Source: Variovorax paradoxus
GTDB lineage: Bacteria > Pseudomonadota > Gammaproteobacteria > Burkholderiales > Burkholderiaceae_C
Assembly (NCBI RefSeq): GCF_902712855.1
Contig: NZ_LR743507.1
Span: 3,272,001-3,336,000, forward strand
Direction: 5' to 3'
Length of the DNA stretch: 64,000 bases
Shown: one piece after another, positions 9,560 through 18,030 of the stretch
Position numbering within the stretch: the first letter of the stretch is position 1
Layout: every line of letters begins with the position of its first letter
Translations under genes and position numbers: made by a program
The notes under the pieces: model-generated
What the model was told of the DNA's origin: nothing
The model's database searches: none
Seen by the model: only the letters and a program-made list of their open reading frames with translations

Positions 9560-11140
9560 TCAACGGGAGCTGGGTATGCCGTCCATCAGCACCGCGAGCG
9601 CCCTGCGCAGGCTCGGTGCCGCGGCCGGCTCGCCCTTGTCGAAGCCCATGCGCACCACCACGAGATCGTGCGACGGCACGATCAGCACCACCTGCCCGCC
9701 GGCACCGAGCATGTAGTAGGCGCTGGTTGGCACAGGCCACGTGCCCGTGCCGTTGAGCCAGAAGAAGCCGCCGTAGATCGGCCGCTTGTCCGCGGCCCAG
9801 GCCGGTGCGACCGTGCTCACGAACTTGACGAAACCTTCGGGCAGCAGCCGCTCGCCATTCCACACGCCGTCCTGCAGGTAGAGGTTGGCAAGCCGCGCCC
9901 AGTCGCGTGCCGACATGAAGTCGTAGCCCTGCGCCAGGAAGTTGCCGTGGGGGTCGGTCTCCAGCGTCATGGTGCGGATGCCGATCTTGTCGAACAGGGC
10001 TCGCTGCGGGAACGACAGGTACTCTTCGCCGCGCTTCTCGACGGCCAGACGGACCAGGTAGTTCGCCAGCACAGGGTCGGTGTTGCGGTAGCGCCCGACC
10101 GTGTTCGGCGGCCATTGCTGCGGGCGGGTGGCCGCGTAGTTGAACGCGTTGATGCGGCCGGTGTAGAAGTAGACGTGATCGGGGTAGGTGCCGTTGGGGT
10201 CGAAATCGGGGTCGTCCGGCGCCTTGATGCGCAATCCGCTCGACATGTGCAGGATGTCCGAGATGCGGATCTCCTTGCGCTTGTCGCCGTCCGCCTGCCA
10301 TTCGGGAATGGGTGCGGGCTGGTCGATCTGGTAGTCGCCCTGCCTGATGAGCGTGCCCAGCAGCGTGGCGGTCACGCTCTTGCCCATCGACCACGACTCC
10401 AGCGGCGTCGTCGGGCCGATGCCGCTCATGTAGCGCTCGCCGACGATACGGCCCTTGTGCGTGACCACGAAGGCCGCGGTGTACGCCTGGGGCACGTCGA
10501 AGGCGGCATCGATGGCCTGGCTCACCCTGTTGGCGTTCACGCCGGGCGCAGCGCCCGCGGGCATCACGTTGCCCATCGGCCAGTCCTGCGTCGCAGGGTC
10601 GGGGAGGGTGCTGGTGACGGTCACCGGCGTGAAGAACACGTCGTCCTTGCCGGGCGGCAGCGTGATACAGCCCTGCGAGCCGTAGTAGCGCGCCACCAGC
10701 GTCGTGCCGTTCAACATGCCGATGCGGACTTCCTTCCTGTCGCGATCGATCACCGGCTTGCCGACCTTGCTGCGCTGCGCGTAGGGTCCGACGAAGTAGC
10801 CCACGCTCTCGGCGGCAACCTCGGGGTCGAGGCCGGTGATGAAGGCGGCGGAGCACATGGCCTTGGCGTAGCCGGACGTGTTGTGCTCCAGCGGATCGCC
10901 CGGCGGCGGAACGTAAGGGGTGTCGAGTTCGTAGGTTCTCGCGCGGGCAATGAGTGCCTCGCGTGCCGGCAGCTCGGGCGTCAACCCTCCGGTCGCAGGC
11001 GGTGCGACGGTGCCGGGGAGCACGACGGCCACTCCGCCCCCGCCACCGCCGCCGCCGCCACCTCCGCACGAGGTCAGGGCCATGACAAGAAGCGCACTTG
11101 TCGCAATCGCCGCAAGAGGGACTCGGGCAAACCTCGTCAT
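9560..11140 (-). CDS. Beta-lactamase-fold serine hydrolase lipoprotein
   Basis: A 526-residue exported protein of the class C beta-lactamase/esterase (PBP-like) family. The chosen ATG follows AGGAGAGCTG and begins a lipoprotein signal (MTRFARVPLA) with lipobox LTSC and lipidated Cys25. An unbroken run of 11 glycines (26-36) comes next, probably a flexible tether. The catalytic SMGK is at Ser251-Lys254, and YRNTDPVL supplies the Tyr-x-Asn element. Family members act as esterases, peptidases or lactamases; the substrate is unknown. Longer upstream reading is possible but lacks a ribosome binding site and would bury the signal peptide. Confidence 0.87.
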   Translation of the reverse strand: MTRFARVPLAAIATSALLVMALTSCGGGGGGGGGGGVAVVLPGTVAPPATGGLTPELPAREALIARARTYELDTPYVPPPGDPLEHNTSGYAKAMCSAAFITGLDPEVAAESVGYFVGPYAQRSKVGKPVIDRDRKEVRIGMLNGTTLVARYYGSQGCITLPPGKDDVFFTPVTVTSTLPDPATQDWPMGNVMPAGAAPGVNANRVSQAIDAAFDVPQAYTAAFVVTHKGRIVGERYMSGIGPTTPLESWSMGKSVTATLLGTLIRQGDYQIDQPAPIPEWQADGDKRKEIRISDILHMSSGLRIKAPDDPDFDPNGTYPDHVYFYTGRINAFNYAATRPQQWPPNTVGRYRNTDPVLANYLVRLAVEKRGEEYLSFPQRALFDKIGIRTMTLETDPHGNFLAQGYDFMSARDWARLANLYLQDGVWNGERLLPEGFVKFVSTVAPAWAADKRPIYGGFFWLNGTGTWPVPTSAYYMLGAGGQVVLIVPSHDLVVVRMGFDKGEPAAAPSLRRALAVLMDGIPSSR

Positions 11141-11216
11141 CAGCTCTCCTCGCTTTTTTGTAGCGTGAGTCTCCTCAAGAGTGTGACGAAGTGCAAGTAC
11201 TGCTTTCTGCTTGTAC

Positions 11217-12167
11217 TCAGCTTCCGGTCGTCGTTTGCGAAACGATCCAGTTCCACACCGCACGAAGCGGCGCTTCGTTCTCCCGCCCATTGGCCACCGC
11301 CACGAAGTAGCTGCCGGTGTCGAGCGCAGGCCCGAAGGGCTGCACCAGCGCGCCGCTGCGGATCTCGGGCGCGGACAGCGTGAGGCTCAGCAGCGCCACC
11401 CCGTGCCCGCCGAGCGCCGCGAGCATCGCGTGCGATTCGTCGGAGAACGACAGCGCGGGCGCTCGCATCGCGCCGCCGCCCGGCGATTTCGGCTGCGCGA
11501 TCCCCGCTTCGCGAAACCAGCGCGGCCACAGGGCAGGCGCCAGCGCGTGCGGCTGCCAGTCGCAGTGAATGAGCTGGTGCTTCGACAGGTCGGCCACGCG
11601 CTTCAGGCCGAGCATCGGGCTGCACAGCGGTGCGTACCTTTCGGGCATCAGCTCGCGCGATAGCAATCCCGGCCATTGGCCACGGCCCGAGCGGATGGCG
11701 ATGTCGGCGTCGCCGCGCGCCAGGTCGACCAGCGTGTCGCTCGCATGCAGGCGCAGTTCGACCCCGGGGCAGGCCTTGCGGAAAGCCTCCATCCGCGGTA
11801 GCACCCAGCGCGCCGCGAAAGCGGCGTTGGTGGTCAGCGTCACTGTCTGCGAAGCGGGCGGACGGCGCAGCCTGTCGATGCCGGCCTCGAGCACGTCGAA
11901 GCCGGTGCGCAGGTCGTCGAAAAGCCGCTGCCCCGCAGGCGTCAGCGCAAGCTGCCGCGTGAGCCGCCGGAACAGCGGCTGGCCGAGCGTGTCTTCGAGC
12001 GAGCGCACCTGATGGCTGATGGCCGATGGCGTCACCGAAAGTTCGAGCGCGGCGCGCTGGAAGCTCAGGTGTGCGGCGGCGGCTTCGAAGGCACGCAGCG
12101 ACAGCAGCGGGGGCAGCCGCCGCCCCGGGCGCGGAAGCGATTGGACAGGTGAGCCAATTTCGTTCAT
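11217..12167 (-). CDS. LysR-family regulator, GcvA-like (azoR copy 2 partner)
   Basis: A 316-residue LysR regulator with the GcvA-like opening RRLPPLLSLRAFEAAAAH and the helix-turn-helix region SVTPSAISHQVRSLE. The effector domain includes ADIAIRSGRGQWPG, parallel to the regulator at 8097. I chose the ATG at 12167; a second in-frame ATG at 12209 would add 14 residues, and neither has a strong ribosome binding site. It is divergent from the second azoreductase, which it probably controls. Confidence 0.87.
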   Translation of the reverse strand: MNEIGSPVQSLPRPGRRLPPLLSLRAFEAAAAHLSFQRAALELSVTPSAISHQVRSLEDTLGQPLFRRLTRQLALTPAGQRLFDDLRTGFDVLEAGIDRLRRPPASQTVTLTTNAAFAARWVLPRMEAFRKACPGVELRLHASDTLVDLARGDADIAIRSGRGQWPGLLSRELMPERYAPLCSPMLGLKRVADLSKHQLIHCDWQPHALAPALWPRWFREAGIAQPKSPGGGAMRAPALSFSDESHAMLAALGGHGVALLSLTLSAPEIRSGALVQPFGPALDTGSYFVAVANGRENEAPLRAVWNWIVSQTTTGS

Positions 12168-12284
12168 GGGCGGAGAAATGATCGTTTGTGGGGCAGGCGT
12201 CTTATCCATAGATTCAAGGCCTGCGCTGCCATTGTGGCTGCGGCGAACAAACCAGATCAACTCACCTGTCCATCGAGCAAGACC

Positions 12285-13043
12285 ATGACTCTCAACATCC
12301 TTCACATCGACGCCAGCGCCCGTCCGGGCCGCTCCGACATCGACGCCCACGGTTCGCACACGCGCCGCCTCTCGGCGCGCTTCGTCGAACGCTGGCGCCG
12401 CGCGCGTCCAGACGACGGCGTCGGCTACCTCGATGTGGGCCAGCAGCCCCCCGCGCACGTCGATGGCCGCTGGATCCACGCAGCCTTCACGCCGCCCGCG
12501 GCGCGCGAGCCATGGATGGCCGACGCGCTCGCCGAGAGCGACCGGCTTGTCGACCAGCTCATCGCGGCCGACCTCATCGTGGTCGGCCTGCCCATGTACA
12601 ACTTCAGCGTGCCGGCGCAGTTCAAGGCCTGGATCGACAACATCGTGCGTGTCGGACGCACTTTCGGTTTCGACCGTTCGCGCGGTGCGCTGCCGTACTG
12701 GCCGCTGCTCGCCGATGCGGGCAAGCGGGCGGTGCTGCTGGGTGCGCGCGGCGACCACGGCTACGGCAAGGGCGGGCGCATCGCGCACCTGAACCACACG
12801 GAGGACAGCGTGCGCTCGGCGCTCGGCTACATCGGCATCACCGAGGTGCACGAAGCGGCGGTGGAGTCCGACGAGTTCGGTGGCGTGCAGCTTGCGCAGT
12901 CGCTGCGCCGAGCCGAAGAGGGCGTCGACAGCCTGGTCGACCGGCTGCTCGCCGAGGTGCCGCGGGTCCGGCCGGCTCCAAACGGCCGGCTCACGCAGTC
13001 AGCGTCTTTCGGAAGCCGATCGACAACCGGTTCCAGCTGTTGA
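12285..13043 (+). CDS. azoR: FMN-dependent NADH-azoreductase, copy 2
   Basis: A 252-residue paralogue of the enzyme at 7291. It shares the phosphate-loop opening ILHIDASARPGRSDID and the flavin-contact segment GLPMYNFSVPAQFKAWID. The last 27 residues or so (from PRVRPAPNGRL) go beyond the family fold, are compositionally odd and lie over the convergent carboxymuconolactone-decarboxylase-like gene, so they may be a read-through tail from loss of an earlier stop. The function expected is two-electron reduction of quinones or azo compounds. Confidence 0.83.
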   Translation: MTLNILHIDASARPGRSDIDAHGSHTRRLSARFVERWRRARPDDGVGYLDVGQQPPAHVDGRWIHAAFTPPAAREPWMADALAESDRLVDQLIAADLIVVGLPMYNFSVPAQFKAWIDNIVRVGRTFGFDRSRGALPYWPLLADAGKRAVLLGARGDHGYGKGGRIAHLNHTEDSVRSALGYIGITEVHEAAVESDEFGGVQLAQSLRRAEEGVDSLVDRLLAEVPRVRPAPNGRLTQSASFGSRSTTGSSC

Positions 13044-13431
13044 TGGTGTTGATGGCCATGGTCAGGTTGACCTGTTCGGCCTCGGTGAACTGCGCGGCCA
13101 GGGCTGCGTACGCGGCATCGGGCGCGCGCGTCTGCGCCACCTCGGTCAGGGCTTCGGTCCAGGCCAGTGCGGCCTGTTCGCGCTCGGTGAAGAACGGTGT
13201 TTCGTGCCACACGCCGAGCGTGGCCAGCCGGCGGTCCGTTTCGCCGGCCTTGCGCAAGTCGGCGGTGTGCAGGTCGATGCAGTAGGCGCAGCCGTTGATC
13301 TGCGAGGCGCGCAGCTTCACCAGGTCGACCAGTTTAGGGTCGAGACCGAGCTTGCCGACGGCCACCTCGAGCGCGATCAGCGCCTTGAGTGCTTCGGGGG
13401 AGGCCTTGTAGAAATCGAGACGGGCTTGCAT
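12991..13431 (-). CDS. AhpD-like carboxymuconolactone decarboxylase family protein
   Basis: A 146-residue protein of the alkylhydroperoxidase AhpD-core family. It has the redox signature Cys48-x-x-Cys51-x3-His55 (INGCAYCIDLH) within a helical bundle. Members with this CxxCxxxH motif reduce peroxides or act as thiol oxidoreductases. It is divergent from a MocR regulator that probably controls it. Its 3' end overlaps the 3' end of the azoreductase gene by 53 bp, tail to tail. Confidence 0.88.
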   Translation of the reverse strand: MQARLDFYKASPEALKALIALEVAVGKLGLDPKLVDLVKLRASQINGCAYCIDLHTADLRKAGETDRRLATLGVWHETPFFTEREQAALAWTEALTEVAQTRAPDAAYAALAAQFTEAEQVNLTMAINTINSWNRLSIGFRKTLTA

Positions 13432-13504
13432 GGTGCGGGTTCCTTTGTCGGCAGTGGTTGAATGCAGGTTCGATGCTAGGAGCGCAGGGCGCCGCCGCAG
13501 GCGG

Positions 13505-13536
13505 CCAATCCGCGGCATTCGCAGGAGACCAATCCG
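13505..13536 (+). promoter_or_regulatory. Direct repeats upstream of the MocR gene
   Basis: CCAATCCG occurs at 13505-13512 and again at 13529-13536, 24 bp apart in the same orientation; the second abuts the MocR start codon. MocR/PdxR proteins are known to bind direct repeats in the gaps beside their own genes, so this is a candidate autoregulatory site. Confidence 0.4.
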
Positions 13537-14970
13537 ATGGAATTGCACGTCGTCATCGAAGGCGACAAGGACCTGGCCGGCCAGCTCTACCGGCAGCTGA
13601 AGGAGGCCATTCGCAGCGGCAGGCTCGCCACGGGCGAGAAGCTGCCGCCCTCGCGCCTGCTCTCCGCGCAGCTCGGGCTGTCGCGCAAGACGGTGTCGGA
13701 AGCCTATGCGCGCCTGACCTTCGACAAGCTGCTGGCAGGCCGCGTCGGCAGCGGCACCTTTGTGGCCGAAGGTGCTGTACGTCGCTTGCCCGCGACGGCC
13801 GCGAGACCGCTCGCGGGTGCTGCCATGGCCGGGCACTGGCGTGGCATGAGCACGCCGCTTCGTCATCCGGCGCCGGCCGGCAGTTCGCGCTACGAATTCA
13901 TCGGCGGCGCGCCGGCGCGCGACCTGTTCCCGCATGCCGACTGGCGCCGCTGCGTGCTGCACGCGCTGCGCCAGGGCGCGCGATCGCGCGGGCTCTACGG
14001 CGACGCCGAGGGCCTGCACGAGCTGCGCGACGGCATCGCGCGGCATGCGAGCTTCTCGCGCGGCGTTCGCTGTGCCGCCGCCGACATCCTGGTGACCAAC
14101 GGCGCGCAGCAAGCGCTCGACCTGGTGGCGCGGGTGCTGGTGGAACCGGGCAGCACGGTGGCGATGGAAGAGCCCGGCTACCCGCCGGCGCGCCTGTTGC
14201 TGAGTGCGCAGGGCGCCAATGTGGTCGGCGTGCCGGTCGACGACGAAGGCATGGTGGTCGGGCGCATTCCCGATGGCACACGGCTGGTGTACGTGACGCC
14301 GGCACACCAGTTCCCGCTGGGCATGCCGATGAGCGAGCGCCGCCGCAAGGCGCTGCTGGCGCGCGCGGCGGAGCTCGGCGCGCTGGTGATCGAGGACGAC
14401 TACGACAGCGAGTTCCGCTACGAAGGCCGCCCCACCGACTCGCTGCAGAGCATGGATGCACACGGCTGCGTGGCCTTCGTCGGCACCTTCTCGAAGACGC
14501 TGTCGCCCGACCTTCGCCTGGGCTACCTGATCGCACCGCCGGCCCTGCTGGACGCCGTGGGCACGGCCAAGCACCTGACCGACTGGCACACCTCCACCCC
14601 CTCGCAATGGGCGCTGGCCAAGTTCATCGCCGATGGCGACCTGCAGCGGCACATCCGGCGCTGCCACCTGGCGTACGCGGCGCGACGCGAGCGCATCGTG
14701 CGGCGCTTCGCGGACGACCTGTCGCCGTGGTTCGAGCTGGTGCCGGCCACGGCCGGCATCCACCTGGCAGCGCTGTGCCGGCGCGAGGTCGACGTGGCGC
14801 AACTGATCGCGCTGGCGCGGCGGGTCGACGTGGGGCTGTATCCGCTGGCGCCGTTCTTTCACTTCTCGGCGCCGCGCCAGGGGCTGATGCTGGGCTACGG
14901 CGCCATCGCCGAAGCGGACATCGACCCGGCGCTCGACCGGGTCCGCGATGTGCTGCAGCAGCTGGCCTGA
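13537..14970 (+). CDS. MocR/PdxR-type regulator (GntR DNA-binding plus aminotransferase domain)
   Basis: A 477-residue fusion. Residues about 10-80 are a GntR winged helix (PSRLLSAQLGLSRKTVSEAY). Residues about 115-470 are a fold-type I aminotransferase domain used as a PLP sensor, with VIEDDYDSEFRYEGRP and the PLP-lysine segment FSKTLSPDLRLGY (Lys320). MocR proteins respond to PLP or PLP-amino acid adducts. Here the divergent partner is the AhpD-like gene, an arrangement seen for MocR regulators outside vitamin B6 metabolism. The effector is unknown. Confidence 0.9.
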   Translation: MELHVVIEGDKDLAGQLYRQLKEAIRSGRLATGEKLPPSRLLSAQLGLSRKTVSEAYARLTFDKLLAGRVGSGTFVAEGAVRRLPATAARPLAGAAMAGHWRGMSTPLRHPAPAGSSRYEFIGGAPARDLFPHADWRRCVLHALRQGARSRGLYGDAEGLHELRDGIARHASFSRGVRCAAADILVTNGAQQALDLVARVLVEPGSTVAMEEPGYPPARLLLSAQGANVVGVPVDDEGMVVGRIPDGTRLVYVTPAHQFPLGMPMSERRRKALLARAAELGALVIEDDYDSEFRYEGRPTDSLQSMDAHGCVAFVGTFSKTLSPDLRLGYLIAPPALLDAVGTAKHLTDWHTSTPSQWALAKFIADGDLQRHIRRCHLAYAARRERIVRRFADDLSPWFELVPATAGIHLAALCRREVDVAQLIALARRVDVGLYPLAPFFHFSAPRQGLMLGYGAIAEADIDPALDRVRDVLQQLA

Positions 14971-14993
14971 ATCGGGCCCGGTGTCTTTTTTTT
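14961..14993 (+). terminator. Possible weak terminator after the MocR gene
   Basis: Eight consecutive T at 14986-14993 follow a short GC-rich self-complementary stretch (GGCC...GGGCCC) around the stop codon. The stem is only about four base pairs, so termination here is uncertain. Confidence 0.35.
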
Positions 14994-15134
14994 GCTGCAT
15001 CCGGAAACAGGGAACCGCACCGTACCGGCGCCGGAAGACCCCCGGTGCATCCAAAACCTTTCGCACCGCGTAGAACACGCGGATACTCCTCACCGGCAAC
15101 TTCCGCCGGCAACGCACCGGCCCTCACCAGATCA

Positions 15135-17951
15135 ATGAACGAACCCGGCCTTCCGACATTTCGCTTCGGCCTGCACACGCGCCTGAGCCTCGGGGTGGCC
15201 GCGGTGGTGCTGGCGGCGACCTTTGCCATCGCCACGTATGCGCTGCACCTCGTCAGGGGCAGCATGCGGGCCTCGATCGCTGCGGAGGAGATGGGACGCG
15301 TGAGCGCCATTTCGGACGCCATCGACCAGAAGCTGGGCAGCCGTCGCATCCTGCTGCAGACCTTCGCCGAGAGCATCCAGACGCAGGGCTTCGCGGACGC
15401 CGAAGCCTTGCAGGTCTTCCTTGAAAAGCACGGATCGCTTCACCAGGCCTTCGACAACGTGGCCCTGCTCGACCTCAACGGCAACCTCGTTGCGAACCTG
15501 AACGGCGCGCAGAAGAACGGCAGCGTCAACGTCAAGGATCGCCCGTATTTCGTGCAGACCGTCGCCACGAAGGCCGGGGTGGTGTCGGAGCCCTACCGCA
15601 ACCGGCTGAACGGGCTGGCGCAGGTCGCCATCACCCAGCCTGTGTTCGACGGCGATGGTCGGGTCCAGTACGTGATCTCGGGCGCCATCAACCTGAAGGA
15701 CCGCAACATCCTGGGCGCGTTCGGCGACGTGCGATTCGGCAAGAGCGGCTACCTGTTCATCGTCACTGCCGACGGCGTGGTGGTCGACCACCCGGACACC
15801 GCGCGCATCCTGACCGACGTCAGGGCCGCCAGTGGCGGCGGCAATCCCGACATCCTGCGCGCCATGGGCGGCTTCGAAGGCACCGGGGAGGGCGCCGACG
15901 AGGCCGGCGTGCCCAGCCTCTATGCCTTCGACCGCACCGAGCGCACCAACTGGATCGTCGGCGCCATGTATCCGAAGGCCGAGGCCTTTGCCGGTATCGA
16001 GTCGATCGAGCGCGGCGCCTGGCTGGGCGCGCTGACGCTGTCGCTGCTGGCCGGGGCGCTTGCCCTGGGCGTGGTGCGGCGGCGCCTGAAACCGCTGGCC
16101 GAGCTCCACCGGCACATGCAGTCGGCCCAGCAGTCCCCGGGCCAGGCCTCGCCGATCCCGGCAAGCTATGCGCGCGATGAGATCGGCGACCTCGCGCGCA
16201 CCTTCGACGCGCTGATGACGCAGCGGCTGGCCACCGAGCTCAGCCTCGCGCACAGCGAGGCGCAGCTGCGCACCATCGCCGACAACATCCCGGCGATGGT
16301 GTCCCGCGTGGACGCCTCGCTGCGCTACACCTTCGTCAACGCGCGCATCAGCGCGCTGCACGACAATGCGCCGCTGGTCGGCCGCTCGATGCCCGAGTCG
16401 CGCGGCGACGACTACGCCGTGGTCAAGCCGTATTTCGAGCGCGCGCTGGCCGGCGAGACAGTCATCCTCGAGAAGACCGGCGACCCGGCGCTGGGCATCG
16501 GCCACCGCACCTTCCAGGCCCACTACATTCCCGACCTCGATGCCGATGGCGCGGTGCGCGGCGTGTTCGCGATGACCTTCGACATCACGGAGGAAGTGAA
16601 CATCCGCAAGGCCGTGGCCGAGCAGGAAAAGCGCCTGCGCGACGTCACCGACAACATTCCGGCGCTGGTGGGCTATTTCGACCGCAACCAGAACTGCCTG
16701 TTCGGCAACGTGCGCGCACGCGAGATGGCGGGCCTGGGCGACCGGCCGGTGGAGGGCACGACCATGCGTTCGGCGCTGGGCGACCCGGTGTACGCGCAGT
16801 GCCAGCCGTACCTGCCGGTGATGCTGTCCGGCAAGAAGGTGCGCTTCCAGGTGCGCACGCCGCTGCGCGGCAAGGAAGGCTTCTTTCAGGTCAACCTGAT
16901 TCCCGACACCAATCCGCGCGGCGAAGTGGTGGGCTTCTACCTGATGAGCTTCAACATCACGGCGCTGAAGGAAGCGGAACTGCGCCAGGCCGAGAGCGAG
17001 CTGCGCCTGCGCACCATCACCGACAACATGCCGGCGCTCATCACCTACATCGACCGCGACGAGAAGATCACCTTCGCCAACGCCACCAGCCGCGAATGGC
17101 TGGGCCTCGATCCCCTGCAGCTTCTGGGCCGCCACCTGCAGGACGTGGCCGGCCGCGAGGTCTACCTGTCGCGCCGTCCGATGCTGGCGCGCGCGCTGGC
17201 CGGGGAGCGGGTCGAGTTCGAGGCGCGCACGCAGCGCAAGGGCTTCGAGCGCATCACCCAGGTCATCTACGTGCCCGACGTGCGCGCCGACGGTCTCACG
17301 CACGGCATCTTCTCGCTGGCGCTCGACATCACCGCGCTGAAGCTGGTGGAGCACAAGCTCATCGAACTGGCGCGGCTCGACACGCTCACCGGCCTGCCGA
17401 ACCGGCTGGCGTTCAACGAGTACCTGCCGGACGCAGTGCTGCGCGGCCGGCTCACTGGCAATGCGATGGCGCTGATGTTCCTGGACATCGACCATTTCAA
17501 GACCATCAACGACACCTTCGGCCACGCGGTGGGCGACGCGGTGCTGGTCGAGTACGCGCGGCGCCTGACGGCCAGCGTGCGCGGCACCGACAAGGTGGCG
17601 CGGCTGGCCGGCGACGAATTCGTGCTGGTGCTCGAGAACCTGAGCGGTACGCAGGCAGCGGCCACGGTGGCCGAGAAGATCGTGGAACGTGTCGGCAAGG
17701 CGCCGTTCGTGATCGAAGGCCAGACCATCGCCGTGACCACGAGCATCGGCATCGCGTTCCATCGCGCGGCCGATTCCTCGGCGTCGGCCGAAGAGCTGCT
17801 GGCGCGCGCCGACGCCGCCCTCTACAACGCCAAGGCGGCCGGGCGCAACCGCTTCGAGTTCTTCCTGCCCGCAGGCGGTCCGCGCGATCCGCTGATGCTC
17901 GACGGGAGCCCGAGCCCGAGTTCGGCGGACCGGTCGGACATCGACGGCTGA
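15135..17951 (+). CDS. Membrane diguanylate cyclase: dCache, HAMP, three PAS, GGDEF
   Basis: A 938-residue sensor. TM1 is at about 17-37, a periplasmic double-Cache-like domain at about 38-285, TM2 at about 293-312, HAMP at about 313-365. Three tandem PAS domains follow, each with a TxxDNxPA-type start (residues about 376, 500 and 625). A GGDEF domain ends the protein. The active-site loop reads AGDEF at 825-829, which is compatible with activity, and RGTD at 815-818 is in the I-site position five residues upstream, so product inhibition by c-di-GMP is likely. No EAL domain is present. It should make c-di-GMP in response to a periplasmic ligand. The ATG is at 15135; longer readings in this frame run through the MocR gene and are not real. 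Confidence 0.9.
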   Translation: MNEPGLPTFRFGLHTRLSLGVAAVVLAATFAIATYALHLVRGSMRASIAAEEMGRVSAISDAIDQKLGSRRILLQTFAESIQTQGFADAEALQVFLEKHGSLHQAFDNVALLDLNGNLVANLNGAQKNGSVNVKDRPYFVQTVATKAGVVSEPYRNRLNGLAQVAITQPVFDGDGRVQYVISGAINLKDRNILGAFGDVRFGKSGYLFIVTADGVVVDHPDTARILTDVRAASGGGNPDILRAMGGFEGTGEGADEAGVPSLYAFDRTERTNWIVGAMYPKAEAFAGIESIERGAWLGALTLSLLAGALALGVVRRRLKPLAELHRHMQSAQQSPGQASPIPASYARDEIGDLARTFDALMTQRLATELSLAHSEAQLRTIADNIPAMVSRVDASLRYTFVNARISALHDNAPLVGRSMPESRGDDYAVVKPYFERALAGETVILEKTGDPALGIGHRTFQAHYIPDLDADGAVRGVFAMTFDITEEVNIRKAVAEQEKRLRDVTDNIPALVGYFDRNQNCLFGNVRAREMAGLGDRPVEGTTMRSALGDPVYAQCQPYLPVMLSGKKVRFQVRTPLRGKEGFFQVNLIPDTNPRGEVVGFYLMSFNITALKEAELRQAESELRLRTITDNMPALITYIDRDEKITFANATSREWLGLDPLQLLGRHLQDVAGREVYLSRRPMLARALAGERVEFEARTQRKGFERITQVIYVPDVRADGLTHGIFSLALDITALKLVEHKLIELARLDTLTGLPNRLAFNEYLPDAVLRGRLTGNAMALMFLDIDHFKTINDTFGHAVGDAVLVEYARRLTASVRGTDKVARLAGDEFVLVLENLSGTQAAATVAEKIVERVGKAPFVIEGQTIAVTTSIGIAFHRAADSSASAEELLARADAALYNAKAAGRNRFEFFLPAGGPRDPLMLDGSPSPSSADRSDIDG

Positions 17952-17969
17952 GCCTCACGGGGCGGACGC

Positions 17970-17997
17970 GGCGAGCATCGGTTTCCGATGGCTCGCC
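17970..17997. terminator. Hairpin between convergent genes
   Basis: GGCGAGCATCGG, a TTT loop, then CCGATGGCTCGCC form a 12-bp stem with one bulged G, between the ends of the diguanylate cyclase and the convergent MFS gene. No clean U-tract follows on either strand, so it is a terminator candidate only. Confidence 0.45.
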
Positions 17998-18030
17998 TTG
18001 CTTGCAGCGCCCGTTGTCGCACCGGCCCGG

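Noticed and set aside
11027..11070. The CCGCCG-type simple repeat, looking like a trinucleotide repeat region
   Set aside because: It is the coding sequence for the poly-glycine tether of the lipoprotein, not a separate repeat element.
12991..15117. A 708-codon minus-strand frame covering the MocR gene and the AhpD-like gene
   Set aside because: Only the last 146 codons encode a family protein; the rest is antisense to MocR and has His/Arg-rich shadow composition.
13389..15134. An open frame that joins the diguanylate cyclase to 580 upstream codons, seeming to make a 1,520-residue protein
   Set aside because: The upstream part is an out-of-frame reading of the MocR gene with low-complexity Ala/Arg composition. 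The real start is the ATG at 15135, directly before the first membrane helix.
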